Part shown: piece after piece, positions 49,301 to 59,900 of the stretch
Layout: each line of letters starts with the position of its first letter
How positions within the stretch are numbered: position 1 is the stretch's first letter
NCBI RefSeq assembly: GCF_000002865.3
Contig: NW_001865049.1
Span: 896,568 to 960,567 of the forward strand
DNA length: 64,000 bases
Source: Monosiga brevicollis MX1
Lineage: Eukaryota; Opisthokonta; Choanoflagellata; Craspedida; Salpingoecidae
Direction of reading: 5' to 3'
Notes under the pieces: generated by a model
Told to the model about the DNA's origin: nothing
Databases searched by the model: none
Seen by the model: only the letters and a program-made list of their open reading frames with translations
Program-made: the position numbers and the translations under genes

Positions 49301-49827
49301 CAAAGTCTGACTCAAACCAGCGCACCTCACTCTGCGCACCTTGCACATAGATCGTATGAGTCGAGCTGAGCGCGAGCGAGCCACGGCCCTAGAGCACGCC
49401 AAGGAGCGTGACCAACTCAAATCCGAGCTTGACCAGCTGCGGTAAGACATTTGAATTTGGCAGCAGGTTGATCCCGCACAAAATTGCCAATGTACTGCCG
49501 TGTTACCCCGGCGCTAGCTCATTTCCTGCACCTGCCCACAGCGCTGAGCTGGAGCGACGCACGCGGCATGTTGGCGAGCTGGAGCGTGAGCTAGATCGTG
49601 TCCTCCGTGAGGCGCATCAGGATGCAACAACCATGAAAGATCTCGTGGCTGCCCTCGAACGGATGCAGCAGACTCAAAACCGTCTACAAGAGGATGTAGA
49701 GCAAGCCGAGTATCGCGCGCGGTTGGCCTCTGATCGGCAACCGGGTCCTGACGCTGCCAGGAGTGAGCATGCAAGCCGTACCTACAGTCGTACCGTAACT
49801 TCTGTTCTGACGCAGCGTGAAGCGTAA
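43380..49827 (+). CDS. Centrosomin/CDK5RAP2-like coiled-coil protein with CM1 motif
   Basis: Nineteen exons: 43380-43390, 43474-43699, 43871-43942, 44034-44099, 44196-44270, 44365-44492, 44614-44797, 44891-44941, 45076-45249, 45354-45821, 45927-46025, 46135-46211, 46313-47855, 47984-48106, 48222-48573, 48721-48845, 48959-49232, 49351-49441, 49542-49827; 1474 residues, every phase consistent. The first exon is only 11 nt. Residues about 36-90 carry the centrosomin N-terminal motif 1: DDLIADLRKENFALKLRIY then MEENL. In centrosomin, CDK5RAP2 and Mto1 this motif binds and activates the gamma-tubulin ring complex. The rest is nearly continuous coiled coil with Glu/Arg/Leu/Gln heptads. I see no clear C-terminal CM2. 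A role in microtubule nucleation at the basal body or centrosome is inferred. The 50-N gap lies in intron 2 and does not touch an exon. Confidence 0.85.
43758..43807. other. Assembly gap (50 N) followed by poly-C
   Basis: Fifty N bases, then a C-run at about 43820-43841. The gap lies in an intron, so the protein model is not affected, but the true gap size is unknown. Confidence 0.97.
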
Positions 49828-50275
49828 AAGAAGAACGCCCTCGTTTCTCAGGCAGAATTCTCAGTTTCTTCTTTTATCTATTTCTTCCCATCTCCCCTTC
49901 CCCTTGAGTGTCATTGTGGATGATTTTCCCCGCCCCCCTTTTTTTTGTTTTGGGTTTGTGTGTTTACCCGAGCCTCCCCGCACCCGTTGCAGTCCTGCTT
50001 GACGGTGCGGGTCATATCAACAGACAATCTCGTCAAGGTCATCCAAGCGACGACGTTGACCGGAAGGATCGCATGTGTGCTGCCTGTTTGTGAACTTTGA
50101 ACTTGGTGTTTGCATGCGCTTCCTATATCTTTGGTTTGTATGTAGCTTCTTAATGATTTATGTGGTGGAAGTTTTGTAAGACGTGTGAGTGAGGCTGTGA
50201 TGTGGGCCTCTTTGAGAGCAGGATCCGTTGAGTCCGGGCTCACTTGATGACATTGCCAAGCAATTGAATCACTTC
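49828..50275. other. Convergent spacer, no gene seen
   Basis: About 450 bp between two facing stop codons. Short T-runs only. It should hold both 3' UTRs. Confidence 0.5.
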
Positions 50276-52499
50276 TCATTGCTGCTGCCCATTTGGAAGA
50301 GCCAAGATGAGGGGCCAATGGGGGTGCCGCAGGAAGGGCAAACTCTGCCCATCAAAGATGCTGCTGTTGGTCAGGGCCAAGGGGTGCTCCCAATGCTGTA
50401 GAGGCTGAGTAGCGGTGGCACGGCGGACAAGTTCGACCATATTACGCCAGGCGTGCTCATCCCGTTGGCGGCGTTCGCGCTGCGAGCACGCATGAGAATG
50501 GGACAATGCAGTCGTGGCACCGATGGGATAGGCTGACACCAGCGTTGCGGGAGGCTCGGGCCGCAAACCAATGCGCGCCACGCCACGCGCATCCACGCTG
50601 CCCTGGACCACGTGCCAGAGCAGCAAGGCACGGCCCTCAAAGGACTGTGGAAGAGCGTCACTTGCACCGTCCTGGGAATGCGGGGTCGTGTGGGCCTGCC
50701 AGCGCAAGCAAACGCAAAAGCGACCCTCATTCCGGGCAAACTTTTTAAACAAAAAAGTGCATCGTGAGACGGGATGTCAGTTGGGAGCCGGCAAAGCCCC
50801 AATAGCGGGCGCCGCAGACCTTGAGAAGTAGCGCCGTGTAGTCCTCCAGGTATTCAAAGCGACGACCCTCGCGCTGCAGCATAACCTCGGCGATGGGCTT
50901 GATCAGCGGCTCTAGCTGTAGTACGCGTGATTGCACCTCGAGGTGGCAATCACGCGCCACGTAACGGTGTGGGCAAAAGCATGCTCCTTGATCACCAGCC
51001 AGGCTTAGCCCTTGGGCCACGCTGGATGCGGAAACAGCCACCCCGCTGTGGGCGGGCGATGTCGCCGTGGCCACGGCAAGCAGGCCATGTAGCCCAGCAT
51101 GGGGTGGCTGGTGGTGGCCACATTGGCTGCCGGGATGTAGAATGGAAAAAACGCTAGTTTGTGCATCCTCGGAGATGGAGGCGGGTGCGGGGCCACTGCG
51201 AATTTGAAAACGGAAAAAGAAGAGACTGTGGCCACCATGGAGAAGCACGCTACCCGGACAGGCAAGGCTGAAAACAGCCCAGGGCGATGTAAGAAGCTCA
51301 GCAGCGCAAGTTGGATCGGTAATTCCCAGGGTGGAGTCGGGGGCAGGCAGGTACCTGATTCTGGGACGAAAGTGGGGAAAGGGAAACTGAGTGCTATGGT
51401 CCGTATGTAAAAGGACGACGCCGTCCCAAATCGGTCGTGTTGGATCCAAGGCGACGGCGAGCGTGACGTAGTGCAAAACCCCCGCCTCCCTGGGTTCTTG
51501 TCTATTTCGATGGGGTAATCTCGCTGAGTTGAGCCTTGGGTACAAGAGGCATCAGGCCGTGAAGGCCAAATTGCTGGGCCAGCAAAGCGGTTGTTGACGC
51601 ACTGAGCGCGACCGACTATGACGGCAAGTCCATCACTCTCGGCGTAGGTGATGCTCAAGTGTTGATTAAAGGCTTGGCCGCGCCATAGGGGTTGTTCCAG
51701 AACCTGCCAGCTCAAATAAATGGGCACAGGATGAGACAACACGTGACAGGAGAGGCCACACGATGTGCCAAAACGTGACAGGAGAGGTCATGCGAGTCCC
51801 AATGCCAATGGGCCGTTGGCCAAGGATGGCGAGGCAAGAGCGGCAGCAGAAAAGTAGGTGGGGGTTCCTCAAGACTAACCAGGCGGGAGGTGGCACGGAC
51901 GGAAAAGCGAAAGATGACAAGATTGTAAGTAATCTCCGTGATCCAATCTAAAGTTGCACTCATGACGTGAGCCATGATGCGCTAAGAATCCGACAAGGTA
52001 AGGGTCGACCATGTGCCGCGGCGTTGAAGCGAAGCTTGTCACCTCGCTCGCGGGAAATGAGCCGGTAGGCAATAATGTACCGGCCACACGCGGAAAAACC
52101 TAACACCACCAGACTATCACGATAGAGGAGCAGTGAGTACGGCAGTGGGTGCCAATGTTGATGGGCGCGGGTCTCGGCGCTGACTATAGAGGCGTACTCG
52201 TTGTGTCGGCCAATCACGCGGTTGAGAGGGAGTCGGCGGGCGGCTAAAAAGTACTCGTTGAGGCGAGTAGGGTTTTGGTGTGAAGGTGTCACAGTCTCAG
52301 TTGAGTGATGGATGCTTGAGCCGGCAAACTGGCGTCGACGGCGCGCGCGTGCTCGTGCGCGCGCTTCATGTACCCGGCGCGTCGTGTGGCCATAATGACG
52401 CTGATGCAGCACGGTGTCCAACGAGTCAAAGCTTAGGCGCGTTTGGCGTGATTGCTCACAAGACGCCCGAGAGGGCGGTGGTGTGCCGACGGTCGACAT
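50276..52499 (-). CDS. DCAF15: DCAF15-like substrate receptor of CUL4-DDB1 ubiquitin ligase
   Basis: Six exons, high to low: 52499-52043, 51947-51880, 51703-51603, 51489-51355, 51267-50820, 50740-50276; 557 residues with consistent phases. Stretches align in order with human DCAF15: SLVVLGFSACGRYIIAY (human has IFLGFSKCGRYVLSY), YNLVIFRFSV, LSITYAESDGLAVIVG, VLLHTDHSTQFPFPHFRPR (human MLHTKYQVVYPFPTFQP), YTALLLK then EGRFCVCLRW, and a C-terminal AWRNMVELVRR ending in LILAL. The order of these blocks over the whole protein makes chance unlikely, although each is short. DCAF15 is the target of aryl sulfonamide degraders in human cells. The central disordered region is much shorter than in vertebrates. 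The exon 1/2 junction is the weakest join. Confidence 0.75.
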
Positions 52500-53352
52500 G
52501 ATCTGCGACGCCAAGGCCTCAACCTGACGCTTGAGTACCGTTGGCAACAATATCCGCCTCTACGCACAAGCTCCGCGCTCGATCCAAGAATGCATCGAGT
52601 CATCGGAACCAGCGAGGGTCACGAGGACCATTGCTGTGGCGAGCGATCAAGCCTCAAGCATGAGGCCCAGCAAAATGCAGACAGGGCGTGCTTCCAGTCG
52701 ACATACACACACACACTCGACACGGAAAGCACGTCTGGTGGTGCAGAGGCAAACAGGATACAGGGTACTGGGTACAGGCACTGGAGGGACCAAGCACCGG
52801 GTCCAGGGTACAGACACTGGCACAGGGGCTAACGGCACAGGCACAGGGGCTAATGGCAGTGGCACAGGGGCTAATGGCACTGCCACAGGGCGTACAGGCA
52901 GTGGCACAGGGGCTAATGGCACTGCCACAGGGCGTAATGGCAGTGGCACAGGGGCTAATGGCACTGCCACAGGGCGTACAGGCAGTGGCACAGGGGCTAA
53001 TGGCACTGCCACAGGGCGTACAGGCAGTGGCACAGGGGCTAATGGCACAGGGCGTACAGGACCAGGGCGTACAGGCAGTTCAAAACGGCTGCCGTCCGTT
53101 GTTGGTCGTCCTCCCCCAAACTGCTTGTGACGATTGTCAGATTTATATTGTCAGCACATCAAAAGTGAATCACACACACACACACACACACACTCGTACT
53201 TATTTCTGATTTTGTTGTGCAGGGCTCCAGGTGATCGAGGGCGGTCAAGAGGAGAGAGAGAGAGACAAAGTGCTCGAGATAAAAGCGGCAGCGTGCCATT
53301 GGAGTCTGACTGGCTGGCTGGGTTGAAAACTGGTGTTGGCTGGTTTATAGTC
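52500..53352. other. Divergent promoter region with minisatellite
   Basis: Lies between DCAF15 (-) and the C3orf33-like gene (+). It contains a 42-bp minisatellite and a (CA)n tract at 53170-53193. Plus-strand open frames through the minisatellite are Gly/Thr repeats without other support. Confidence 0.5.
52800..53075. repeat. 42-bp minisatellite built from GGCACAGGGGCTAAT sub-units
   Basis: The unit starting AATGGCACTGCCACAGGGCG recurs at 52873, 52915, 52957 and 52999, exactly 42 bp apart, with partial copies on both sides. The second copy differs from the others at one spot (TAATGG in place of TACAGG). Confidence 0.92.
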
Positions 53353-54291
53353 ATGCGTGAGACCGATGTCGGCTCGCCGCCGGCGTCGCCGGCGCCTCAA
53401 AAAAGCAGCGGCGCCAATCCGGTTGACGACTTTTCCAGCTGGGTGGACGAGCACTTGCAGGCCGTGCGCTGGACACTGCACTTGAGCGTGCTAGGCTTGG
53501 CAGGGGCATTGGCGTATCGTGCACGTCAGGCCTATCGGACAGCCATCTGGACCACCCCCGAACAGGTGCTGGCAGCGGCACAGCGCGGGGCGACTACGGG
53601 TCGCTTCTTGGTTCGGCGCCACACAGGTGCCACCAACACCACCGCAGGCCTGCCCGACGCACCAGCCTTTGTGTGTTATCACCGCCCTTGGCCCTGGTTG
53701 CCACGAACTGGCCGGCCAGGCGTACCTCCATTTCGGTTGGCACCCTGGCTACTCAAAGATGTTGAACCCAGTCAGCTGGCGCGGTGGGTCAATCACCACG
53801 TACATCTCGATCTCTCCACAGTGTCCCTTGAGGGGCCATTGGGTGCGACAGCGCTGCAGGAGGAGACGGGGCAAGGGGTGTCGGTCGCGGATGTGGAGAA
53901 GCGCTCAGCCAACGGGGCTGTCACGTCATCTGATGCTTCGCCCCTGACGGCAAGATTGGTGGGGCGCATCAAGGCGCGTACGTCGCTGTTTAGCCGTTCG
54001 CGAGATGTGACTCTCGAGCTGCTGGGCCAGGGTGCGGCGCGCCTCGATTATGATCAGGTGGCAGCCCGGACAGATGTGGCGGAACAAAAGCGACAGGATA
54101 CTCAATCGTCTGGCTTACCTTTGGTGAGTGAATCGGAGCTGGCTCGATACATGGAGGCCGAGGCTGGAGCCCGTATGCGACAACTCGGGGTATGGGAGGC
54201 CCCAGATGCGGATGGCGCTTTTACGTTTCGGGAGCGGCGTCGGCGGTGGGTGGAGGCTCTGCAAAACTGGTTTCAGCGCGCCCGTTCCTAA
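53353..54291 (+). CDS. C3orf33-like membrane protein
   Basis: Single exon, 312 residues from the ATG at 53353. Near the N-terminus, FSSWVDEHLQAVRW is followed by a hydrophobic helix LSVLGLAGALAYRARQAYR; human C3orf33 has ISQWADDHLRLVRN followed by a helix at the same place. Later LKDVEPSQLARW resembles the human LQKELKPSQLLWF, and both end in a charged helix with several Trp residues. Human C3orf33 is a small protein with a nuclease-like (SNase) fold and uncertain function. I cannot see catalytic residues. The match is modest and no intron was found. Confidence 0.6.
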   Translation: MRETDVGSPPASPAPQKSSGANPVDDFSSWVDEHLQAVRWTLHLSVLGLAGALAYRARQAYRTAIWTTPEQVLAAAQRGATTGRFLVRRHTGATNTTAGLPDAPAFVCYHRPWPWLPRTGRPGVPPFRLAPWLLKDVEPSQLARWVNHHVHLDLSTVSLEGPLGATALQEETGQGVSVADVEKRSANGAVTSSDASPLTARLVGRIKARTSLFSRSRDVTLELLGQGAARLDYDQVAARTDVAEQKRQDTQSSGLPLVSESELARYMEAEAGARMRQLGVWEAPDADGAFTFRERRRRWVEALQNWFQRARS

Positions 54292-54394
54292 GCCATGTGG
54301 GGCGGGGCTTCCATCGCAAGTGAAGGATGAGAACCGTATCAGGTCGACGGCGAGGGGACCGGTGACGTTGTGTTGTTGTCCCTTGGGTCCCTTT

Positions 54395-54429
<35 letters not shown>

Positions 54430-54607
54430 CTTCTGGCTCTATTTCTTCGTGCTCTCTCGCTCTTATCTCTTTAGCAGGTGCCGAAATGCCTGGGGAGCTT
54501 TGCCTTGCATTTCTGAACATAATTGAAGCTAAATTTTCAACTGTTGGGGAGCGATGGACGGACGCGCGCCGGCCGGTATTATGAAGAGTCCGCTTGGCGG
54601 AGAAAGC
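54292..54607. other. Convergent spacer with poly-T
   Basis: A T-run of about 31 bases lies at 54399-54429. It separates the facing stop codons of the C3orf33-like gene and the glycosidase. No exon. Confidence 0.5.
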
Positions 54608-55774
54608 TCAAGGGAGATGAATGGTGGCTGCGTCCTGCCACTGGAGGTGCTCAATCGAGTTGTTGGCGGTGAAGGAGAGCTGGCTCCAGTAGAGCAGGTC
54701 GTGATTGCGGGGGTGGCCTGGCTCAGCGGCCGTTACCCACTGATTACCGAGAAAGATGTACTGGTCGTCGTGGGACAGGGTTTCCGATCCCATGGAGGCG
54801 GCACGGGTGGGACTGGGGACGCGAAAAACGGCAGTGGGCTGGCTGCGGGTGACGTAGTTCCAGGGGGAGGCGGGATCAAAGGCATGGGTGGTGTTGCTGC
54901 CAAAGTCCCCGAGATAGGTGTAGGTGCTCAAGGGGTGCGAGGCAGCAAAGAGATAGATGGTGGAGCCACCCCGGCAGGCACAGCAGCCGGTGCCGGCAAT
55001 CATGTAGTAGGTGCCCTGGCGCTTGAACATGATGGGGGCTTCGGCGGCTTGCGGGGTGGAGAAGGTGGTAAAGTTGCCGGTGCTGGCCGTATAGTTGGCG
55101 GTGAGTTGCTCGACGACGAAGCCGGTGCGCACGTGATAGGCGATGCCGTCATCGTCAACGAAAATATCATAGTCGCCGATGCGGCCCGAGCCGGCCATGG
55201 CAACGTTTTCGGTGAGCGTGGTGAAGGGGCCCTGGGGGGTCTCGCTAACGGCCACGGCGTACATGCTGGCACCGCCGATGATGCGGCTCTCATACCACAT
55301 GACAAAGCGGGCGTCGCGGGCGTTGTAAACGACGTGGGGGCGAAACTCGATGCGGGGTTCGGGGCGAGCTGAGGTGGGAAGGGCGACACCGAGGTAGGTG
55401 AAGTTGGCAAAGTCCTGCGTGGCGTAGACGACGACCGTGTGGTTGGCCGTGTAGACGCAGGGATCCGTGTAGGGGCGGGCGGTGAAGCAGCAGGTGGCAC
55501 AGTTGCCGGTGGCGCAGCAGTCAACGCCCGGGCACCCGCCCCAATTGTTGAAATAGAAATAGTAGGTGCCCTCATGTTCGAGGACGTCGGCTTCGCCCGT
55601 GAGCAGGCGCTGACCCAGCTGATCGCGCGGCAGCGCGGTGTTGGACACGTTGACCGCGCGCAACGCGTTGGCCCCAATCGCGGCACCCCCCATGCTTCCA
55701 ATCATCTGCACCCATACCAGTGTCACGAGGACGCAAGCCAAGCCGCACAGCGGCTGCCCCCGTGCACCCACCAT
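54608..55774 (-). CDS. Secreted GH43-like glycoside hydrolase
   Basis: Single exon; 388 residues from the ATG at 55774, chosen because it starts a good signal peptide (CGLACVLVTLVWVQMIGSM). The open frame extends further upstream without an ATG. The body is a five-bladed beta-propeller type enzyme of glycoside hydrolase family 43: TGEADVLEHEGTYYFYFNNW near the start, YDIFVDDDGIAYHV in the middle and AEAPIMFKRQGTYYMIAGTG. These give the expected Asp, Asp and Glu catalytic positions. A cysteine cluster CPGVDCC..CATCC is typical of a eukaryotic GH43 group. The substrate is probably an arabinan- or galactan-type polysaccharide, from algae or bacterial prey; this is an inference. Several N-glycosylation sites fit secretion. 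Confidence 0.82.
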   Translation of the reverse strand: MVGARGQPLCGLACVLVTLVWVQMIGSMGGAAIGANALRAVNVSNTALPRDQLGQRLLTGEADVLEHEGTYYFYFNNWGGCPGVDCCATGNCATCCFTARPYTDPCVYTANHTVVVYATQDFANFTYLGVALPTSARPEPRIEFRPHVVYNARDARFVMWYESRIIGGASMYAVAVSETPQGPFTTLTENVAMAGSGRIGDYDIFVDDDGIAYHVRTGFVVEQLTANYTASTGNFTTFSTPQAAEAPIMFKRQGTYYMIAGTGCCACRGGSTIYLFAASHPLSTYTYLGDFGSNTTHAFDPASPWNYVTRSQPTAVFRVPSPTRAASMGSETLSHDDQYIFLGNQWVTAAEPGHPRNHDLLYWSQLSFTANNSIEHLQWQDAATIHLP

Positions 55775-56847
55775 CACTGCGCTGTCCTGCGCGTCGCTGC
55801 CGTCGATGAGAGAGCGCTCACGGCCCACAGCGATCGTGCACACGAATGCAGTGACGATATGGGCGAGACAGCACGCTAAATGTCAGATGAAATGAAGCGG
55901 ACGTGTACAACTGCTGTTGTGGCGCTTGATGGGGGCATCGTGATCAAGCAGGTGCGCAGAAGCTTGACGCCATCAACCTTTGGGCTTTCGTCATTGAATA
56001 AGAATAGGGAGAAAAATACCTGCACCCCCATACAATCAACGTCATAGCGTCGAGCAGTTGACGTTGGACGACCGGGTTTAAGCTTGTTCGCCCTTTGAGT
56101 CATCCTCCAACCTCCAACGTCATCACTTCCTTTGGTTCTCTTTTGTTCTCCCGCTGTGATGGTGATCGTCATCTACTAAAGCAAAGCCAATAAGGTGAAG
56201 ATTATTGAGATTATTTGGACGTTGACGAGAGATGAGAGACGAGAGATGAGAGAGACAGAGAGAGAGAGAGAGGGATGAGAGAGATAAAGAAAGTTTTTGA
56301 GAGAGAGAGGGATAAAGAGAGTTTTTTAGAGAGAGGGATACAAAGGGAGAGAGAGAACGTGGCGGTGGCATTTTACTCCTCATTGTTGGTACGTGTACCA
56401 CATCCTTCCCCCCTTCTTGCTCTCTCTCTCTCTCTCTCTTGCTCTCTCTCTCTCTTGCTCTCTCTCTCTCTCTCTCTCTTGACTACCTGATGGATATGGC
56501 AGCCAGATGGAGGCAGGGGGTGCTGTTGTTGTTGTTACTGTTGGTGTGATGTGCATGGGAGGGGGGAAGACGGATGTTCGCTTTGTGGGCGCTTTGCGTG
56601 TGTGTTTGGGGGTGGATGTACTTGACGCGCCTGTCGTCTGGTGTGCCGTGGCGTGGCGTGGCGTTGCACGCTCTATGATGTTGGCCTGATGTTGGCCTGA
56701 CCTGTGGTGGGCAACTCGGGGCATATGCGTCCGGTTATTTCATCTCACCATCACCCTGCATTTGCCTTACGGCGACCTCGTTTGTGCGTGTGTAGTTGTT
56801 GTCAAGTTCCATCAGGTTTCTTTTCCTTCTTCCCCAAAGTCGCCATC
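55775..56847. other. Divergent intergenic region with GA/CT repeats
   Basis: About 1.07 kb. GA-type repeats at about 56223-56352 are followed by CT repeats at about 56418-56482, so one strand could fold back on itself. No exon supported. The part near 56760-56845 may hold the 5' leader of the NDUFA4-like gene. Confidence 0.5.
56223..56482. repeat. (GA)n then (CT)n microsatellites
   Basis: GAGAGAGG units interrupted by AAAGA and TTTTTGAG on the left, CTCTCTCTTG units on the right, about 65 bp apart. Confidence 0.85.
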
Positions 56848-57266
56848 ATGTCGGTTGCCCAGTTCCTCAAGAAGAACATTGTTGTAAGTTTTGGCCTCTG
56901 AACGACGCTCTCGTGCCTACCCGTATTAGCACCCACCGCCACCCCGTATCAGCAGCAACAGCAGGCATTAACCTCACAAGCGCCACTCGTGATTGTCTTC
57001 TTTTTTTTTGTTCGCTTTTGATATAGCTTGCGCCCCTTTTGGCGTGCGTCGTTGGTGGTTGCGCCATGGCCGGTGGCTACATTGCCCGCGTCAACATGAA
57101 GGGCCACTACCTCAGCTGGTCATCGGACAACACCTACCCCTGGCAAAACATCCAGCCCACCCAGAACACCAAGCTTCTTGGTCTCCAGGGTGAGGAGATG
57201 TTTGGCTACAAGGAGAAGGATGTCTTCAAGCCCCGTGACAGCAACGACCTCCGCGGCCGCCTCTAA
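56848..57266 (+). CDS. NDUFA4-like mitochondrial membrane subunit
   Basis: Two exons: 56848-56883 and 57027-57266; 91 residues. It starts MSVAQFLKKNIV, has one membrane helix APLLACVVGGCAMAGGYIA, then YLSWSSDNTYPWQNI and a hydrophilic C-terminus. NDUFA4/COXFA4 has the same length and layout (helix, WDRNNPEPWN, polar tail). That family is now assigned to cytochrome c oxidase; the related plant B12D group looks similar. The intron follows codon 12. The protein is short, so the family assignment rests mostly on layout and the Trp/Pro-Trp motif. Confidence 0.68.
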
Positions 57267-58096
57267 GCCAAGTCATTATTCCATGTCTTAGCTTGGTAAA
57301 GGCTGTACTGCCTCAGTATCGTGTCGTTGTGTTCGTCCGTTTTACTTGTTGACTTTTTTACATTCTTCATCGTCCCTCTTGAGGCCCTTCCTTGTCCTGA
57401 TCGCTCAAGCGCGTTGAACCGCGGGGTGATGTGACCTGGATGGCCTTTGAAGCTTATGGACGTTTATTTCCTGATGGGAGTTTATGTTGGTCTCATTGAG
57501 TCGTCACCGGGATCTCTCCCTGTGCGCACTCGATGAGCTGGTTTGTGTATGTGAGTGTGACGCGATGGAGTGTGGCCCAATGGCTCACGAGTGTGGACGC
57601 ACTTGTGTGTGGCTGGAGTTGCCTCTGTCCCTGTCTTGCCAACTGTCAAAGCTATTCTAAGTGGGTTCCGTTGGCTGTCCCAACAACAATCGAGTAAACA
57701 AACACACAGCCCATCACCTCATCTCACGTCAACGGCAGCCGGCCCGGCCCGGCCCGGCTGTTATTGTACACACACAGCCTTAACGCTTTCCAAGCCCATA
57801 CACTTGACCCAAGTCCCCTCTTGCCTGCCATTTCACCGTATTTCACACACCGTCCCAACGACGACATCGAGACAGCGAGAGAGGGAGAGAGCGGATTGAG
57901 TGACACCTGTCCCCGTGTCGTCGTCGTCGACGGTGATGGTGGGCTGGTGATGATCACACGACGTGTCGTGAACATCTTGAGGATGCCCGACGTCATATGG
58001 CACCCTCGTCGTTTGGTCTGGGACAGGTGATCACTTGGCTCCACGCAAGGAGGGGCGGGTCTGCTGCTGGTTCCGCGGTGCTGGTTCACCGATAGC
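57267..58096. other. Tandem intergenic spacer
   Basis: About 830 bp between the NDUFA4-like gene and SLX1, both plus strand. A (GGCCC)n-like run occurs at 57740-57756. No exon supported. Confidence 0.5.
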
Positions 58097-59380
58097 ATGA
58101 GGTTCTTGGGCTGCTATCTTCTGGTGGGCCAGGATCCACGGCATCGCCGACGAACCTGTGCGTAGCCAATGCGTGTCCCCGCTCGGCGCACCCCGACACG
58201 AACCTTGCCGCTCACGGCTTTGCCGGTCCGCCTGTGGTTAGATATTGGCTTTACCACCGATCCTGTGCGTCGACTCCGGCAGCACAACTCGGAAATAGGC
58301 GGTGGCGCCGTTCGCACAACAAGAGCCAAGGGGAGCTGGGACATGGCTGCCATCGTCTACGGGTTCCCCAACAAAGTTGCGGCCCTTCGCTTTGAGTGGG
58401 CCTGGCAACATCCTCTCAAGTCGCGCCGCCTTCGTGACGCCGTCCGCTCGGACTTGCCAGCCTCCCGCGCCGCCCAGATGCAGCTCACGGCCAAGCTACA
58501 CACCCTTGCCGCCATGCTCTATACCGTCCCCTGGTCGGATCAACCCTTGACTCTGTGCTGGCTTCAGCCCGACATTGCCGACAAGTGGAGCAACATCTGG
58601 CAACGCCATTGCCAGTGCCAGTCAGCTCTTCCACCCTTTCTCACCACACGCTCGGGCAATCTGCAAGACCCCCTCTTTCAGCTGAACAACGCTGCCGCCG
58701 CTGCTTCAACCATCCAGCGTGCGGCGCTGGCGGCTGATCACCACGCCTGGCGTCTCGCTGCTGCCGCACAGGCCCAGGCTCCCGATTTTTTTACCGGGCT
58801 GGGTCGCCTCGATCTCGCCGCCCCGAGCGTTGAGGAGTCGGGGGCAGGGCCCCACCCAAGCTCGTGTTCCGTGCCGCCGTCAACGGGAAGCAGCGCAGCA
58901 CCCACTCCTGGCGCCCTCGCGCCGCAGCCAACGAAGCAAAACAAGTTTGGAGTTGATCCTCGCCTCGACAGCGACGATCGCGATGACAATCATCAATTTG
59001 AATCCCCCGACAACCACGAGGCCGCAGCTGTCAATGTTGATGTAGTTGACGACAGTGCCGATGATGGTACAACAGATGGAAACGAGGATGGGCCTGATGA
59101 TGTCGCCCCTCATCAGGAGGTCACAGCTCGCCATGTGCACGGTGCCATTGGCGAAACCTGTGGCCACTGTCACCAGTCGGTGTATCAGGAACTCTGTATC
59201 GTGTGTCTCAATGCCACCTGCACATATCGCGCCCACCTGTTGTGCGCAGCCCAAGCCGCAGTCCACCCTCTGGGCCAGTCAAGCCCATCCGAAACGCGCC
59301 TGGTGCCACTGCGACATTCATGTCCCCGCTGCGCCCACCAGGCCCACTGGGCGTCGTGGATCGCCGAGGTGACGTTGTGA
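58097..59380 (+). CDS. SLX1: SLX1 structure-specific endonuclease subunit
   Basis: Two exons: 58097-58157 and 58242-59380; 399 residues. Exon 1 gives MRFLGCYLL, the GIY half of the GIY-YIG nuclease, and the splice completes YIGFTTDPVRRLRQHN. The family's catalytic Arg lies in RRLRQHN and the Glu in LRFEWAWQHP. The C-terminal 70 residues form the SLX1 RING-like finger: CGHCHQSVY, CIVCLNATC, HLLCAAQ and CPRCAHQAHW. SLX1 works with SLX4 to cut branched DNA such as Holliday junctions and 5' flaps. A long acidic, disordered linker (about residues 230-325) between nuclease and finger is larger than in human SLX1. No SLX4 is visible in this window. Confidence 0.93.
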
Positions 59381-59486
59381 GCCTTCGCCATGATTGTGTG
59401 TGTGTGTGTGTGTGCGCGCACACTCACACTCACACTCACACTCACACTCACACACACACACTCACACTCACACACACACACTCACA

Positions 59487-59544
<58 letters not shown>

Positions 59545-59900
59545 CACACACTCACACGTATAGCTTTCCTTTTCTCTCCTTCCGGCGCTGAGCGCCATGC
59601 CGCAGTAATTGAAACCACTTGAGCAGAAAGTTGCCTTGGGTCAATTCACATTTTAAACACTGGCAAGAAAGGGTCGCAAGCTGCACGCATATCAAGGCTG
59701 CCGAGAGGACCCACGCGCTGTTGACGAACAAAAATAAAATGGGGCCACAGGCCCAAGCGGAGGAAAAAATAATATGGAACACGTTCCTCACCGTCACACA
59801 CACAGAAGCCCCGCCGGTACGAAAGGGGAAGAACAAGTCAAGAGGCAAGAATAGATGAGCGACACGCGAGGCTGACTTGATCGGATTTTAAAAAAAAAAA
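59381..59900. other. Convergent spacer with (TG)/(CA) microsatellite
   Basis: About 520 bp. A TG run at 59395-59413 changes to CA/CTCACA repeats up to about 59557. No exon supported. Confidence 0.6.
59395..59557. repeat. Compound (TG)n-(CA)n/CTCACA microsatellite
   Basis: TG units flip to CA units at about 59415-59420, giving an alternating purine-pyrimidine tract of about 160 bp that could adopt Z-DNA or a hairpin. Confidence 0.9.

Noticed and set aside
52531-53130. Plus-strand frames of 173-199 residues with Gly-Thr repeats
   Set aside because: They are produced by the 42-bp minisatellite and lack any other support.
59394-59622. His-Thr or Val-Cys repeat proteins
   Set aside because: Pure dinucleotide repeat translation.
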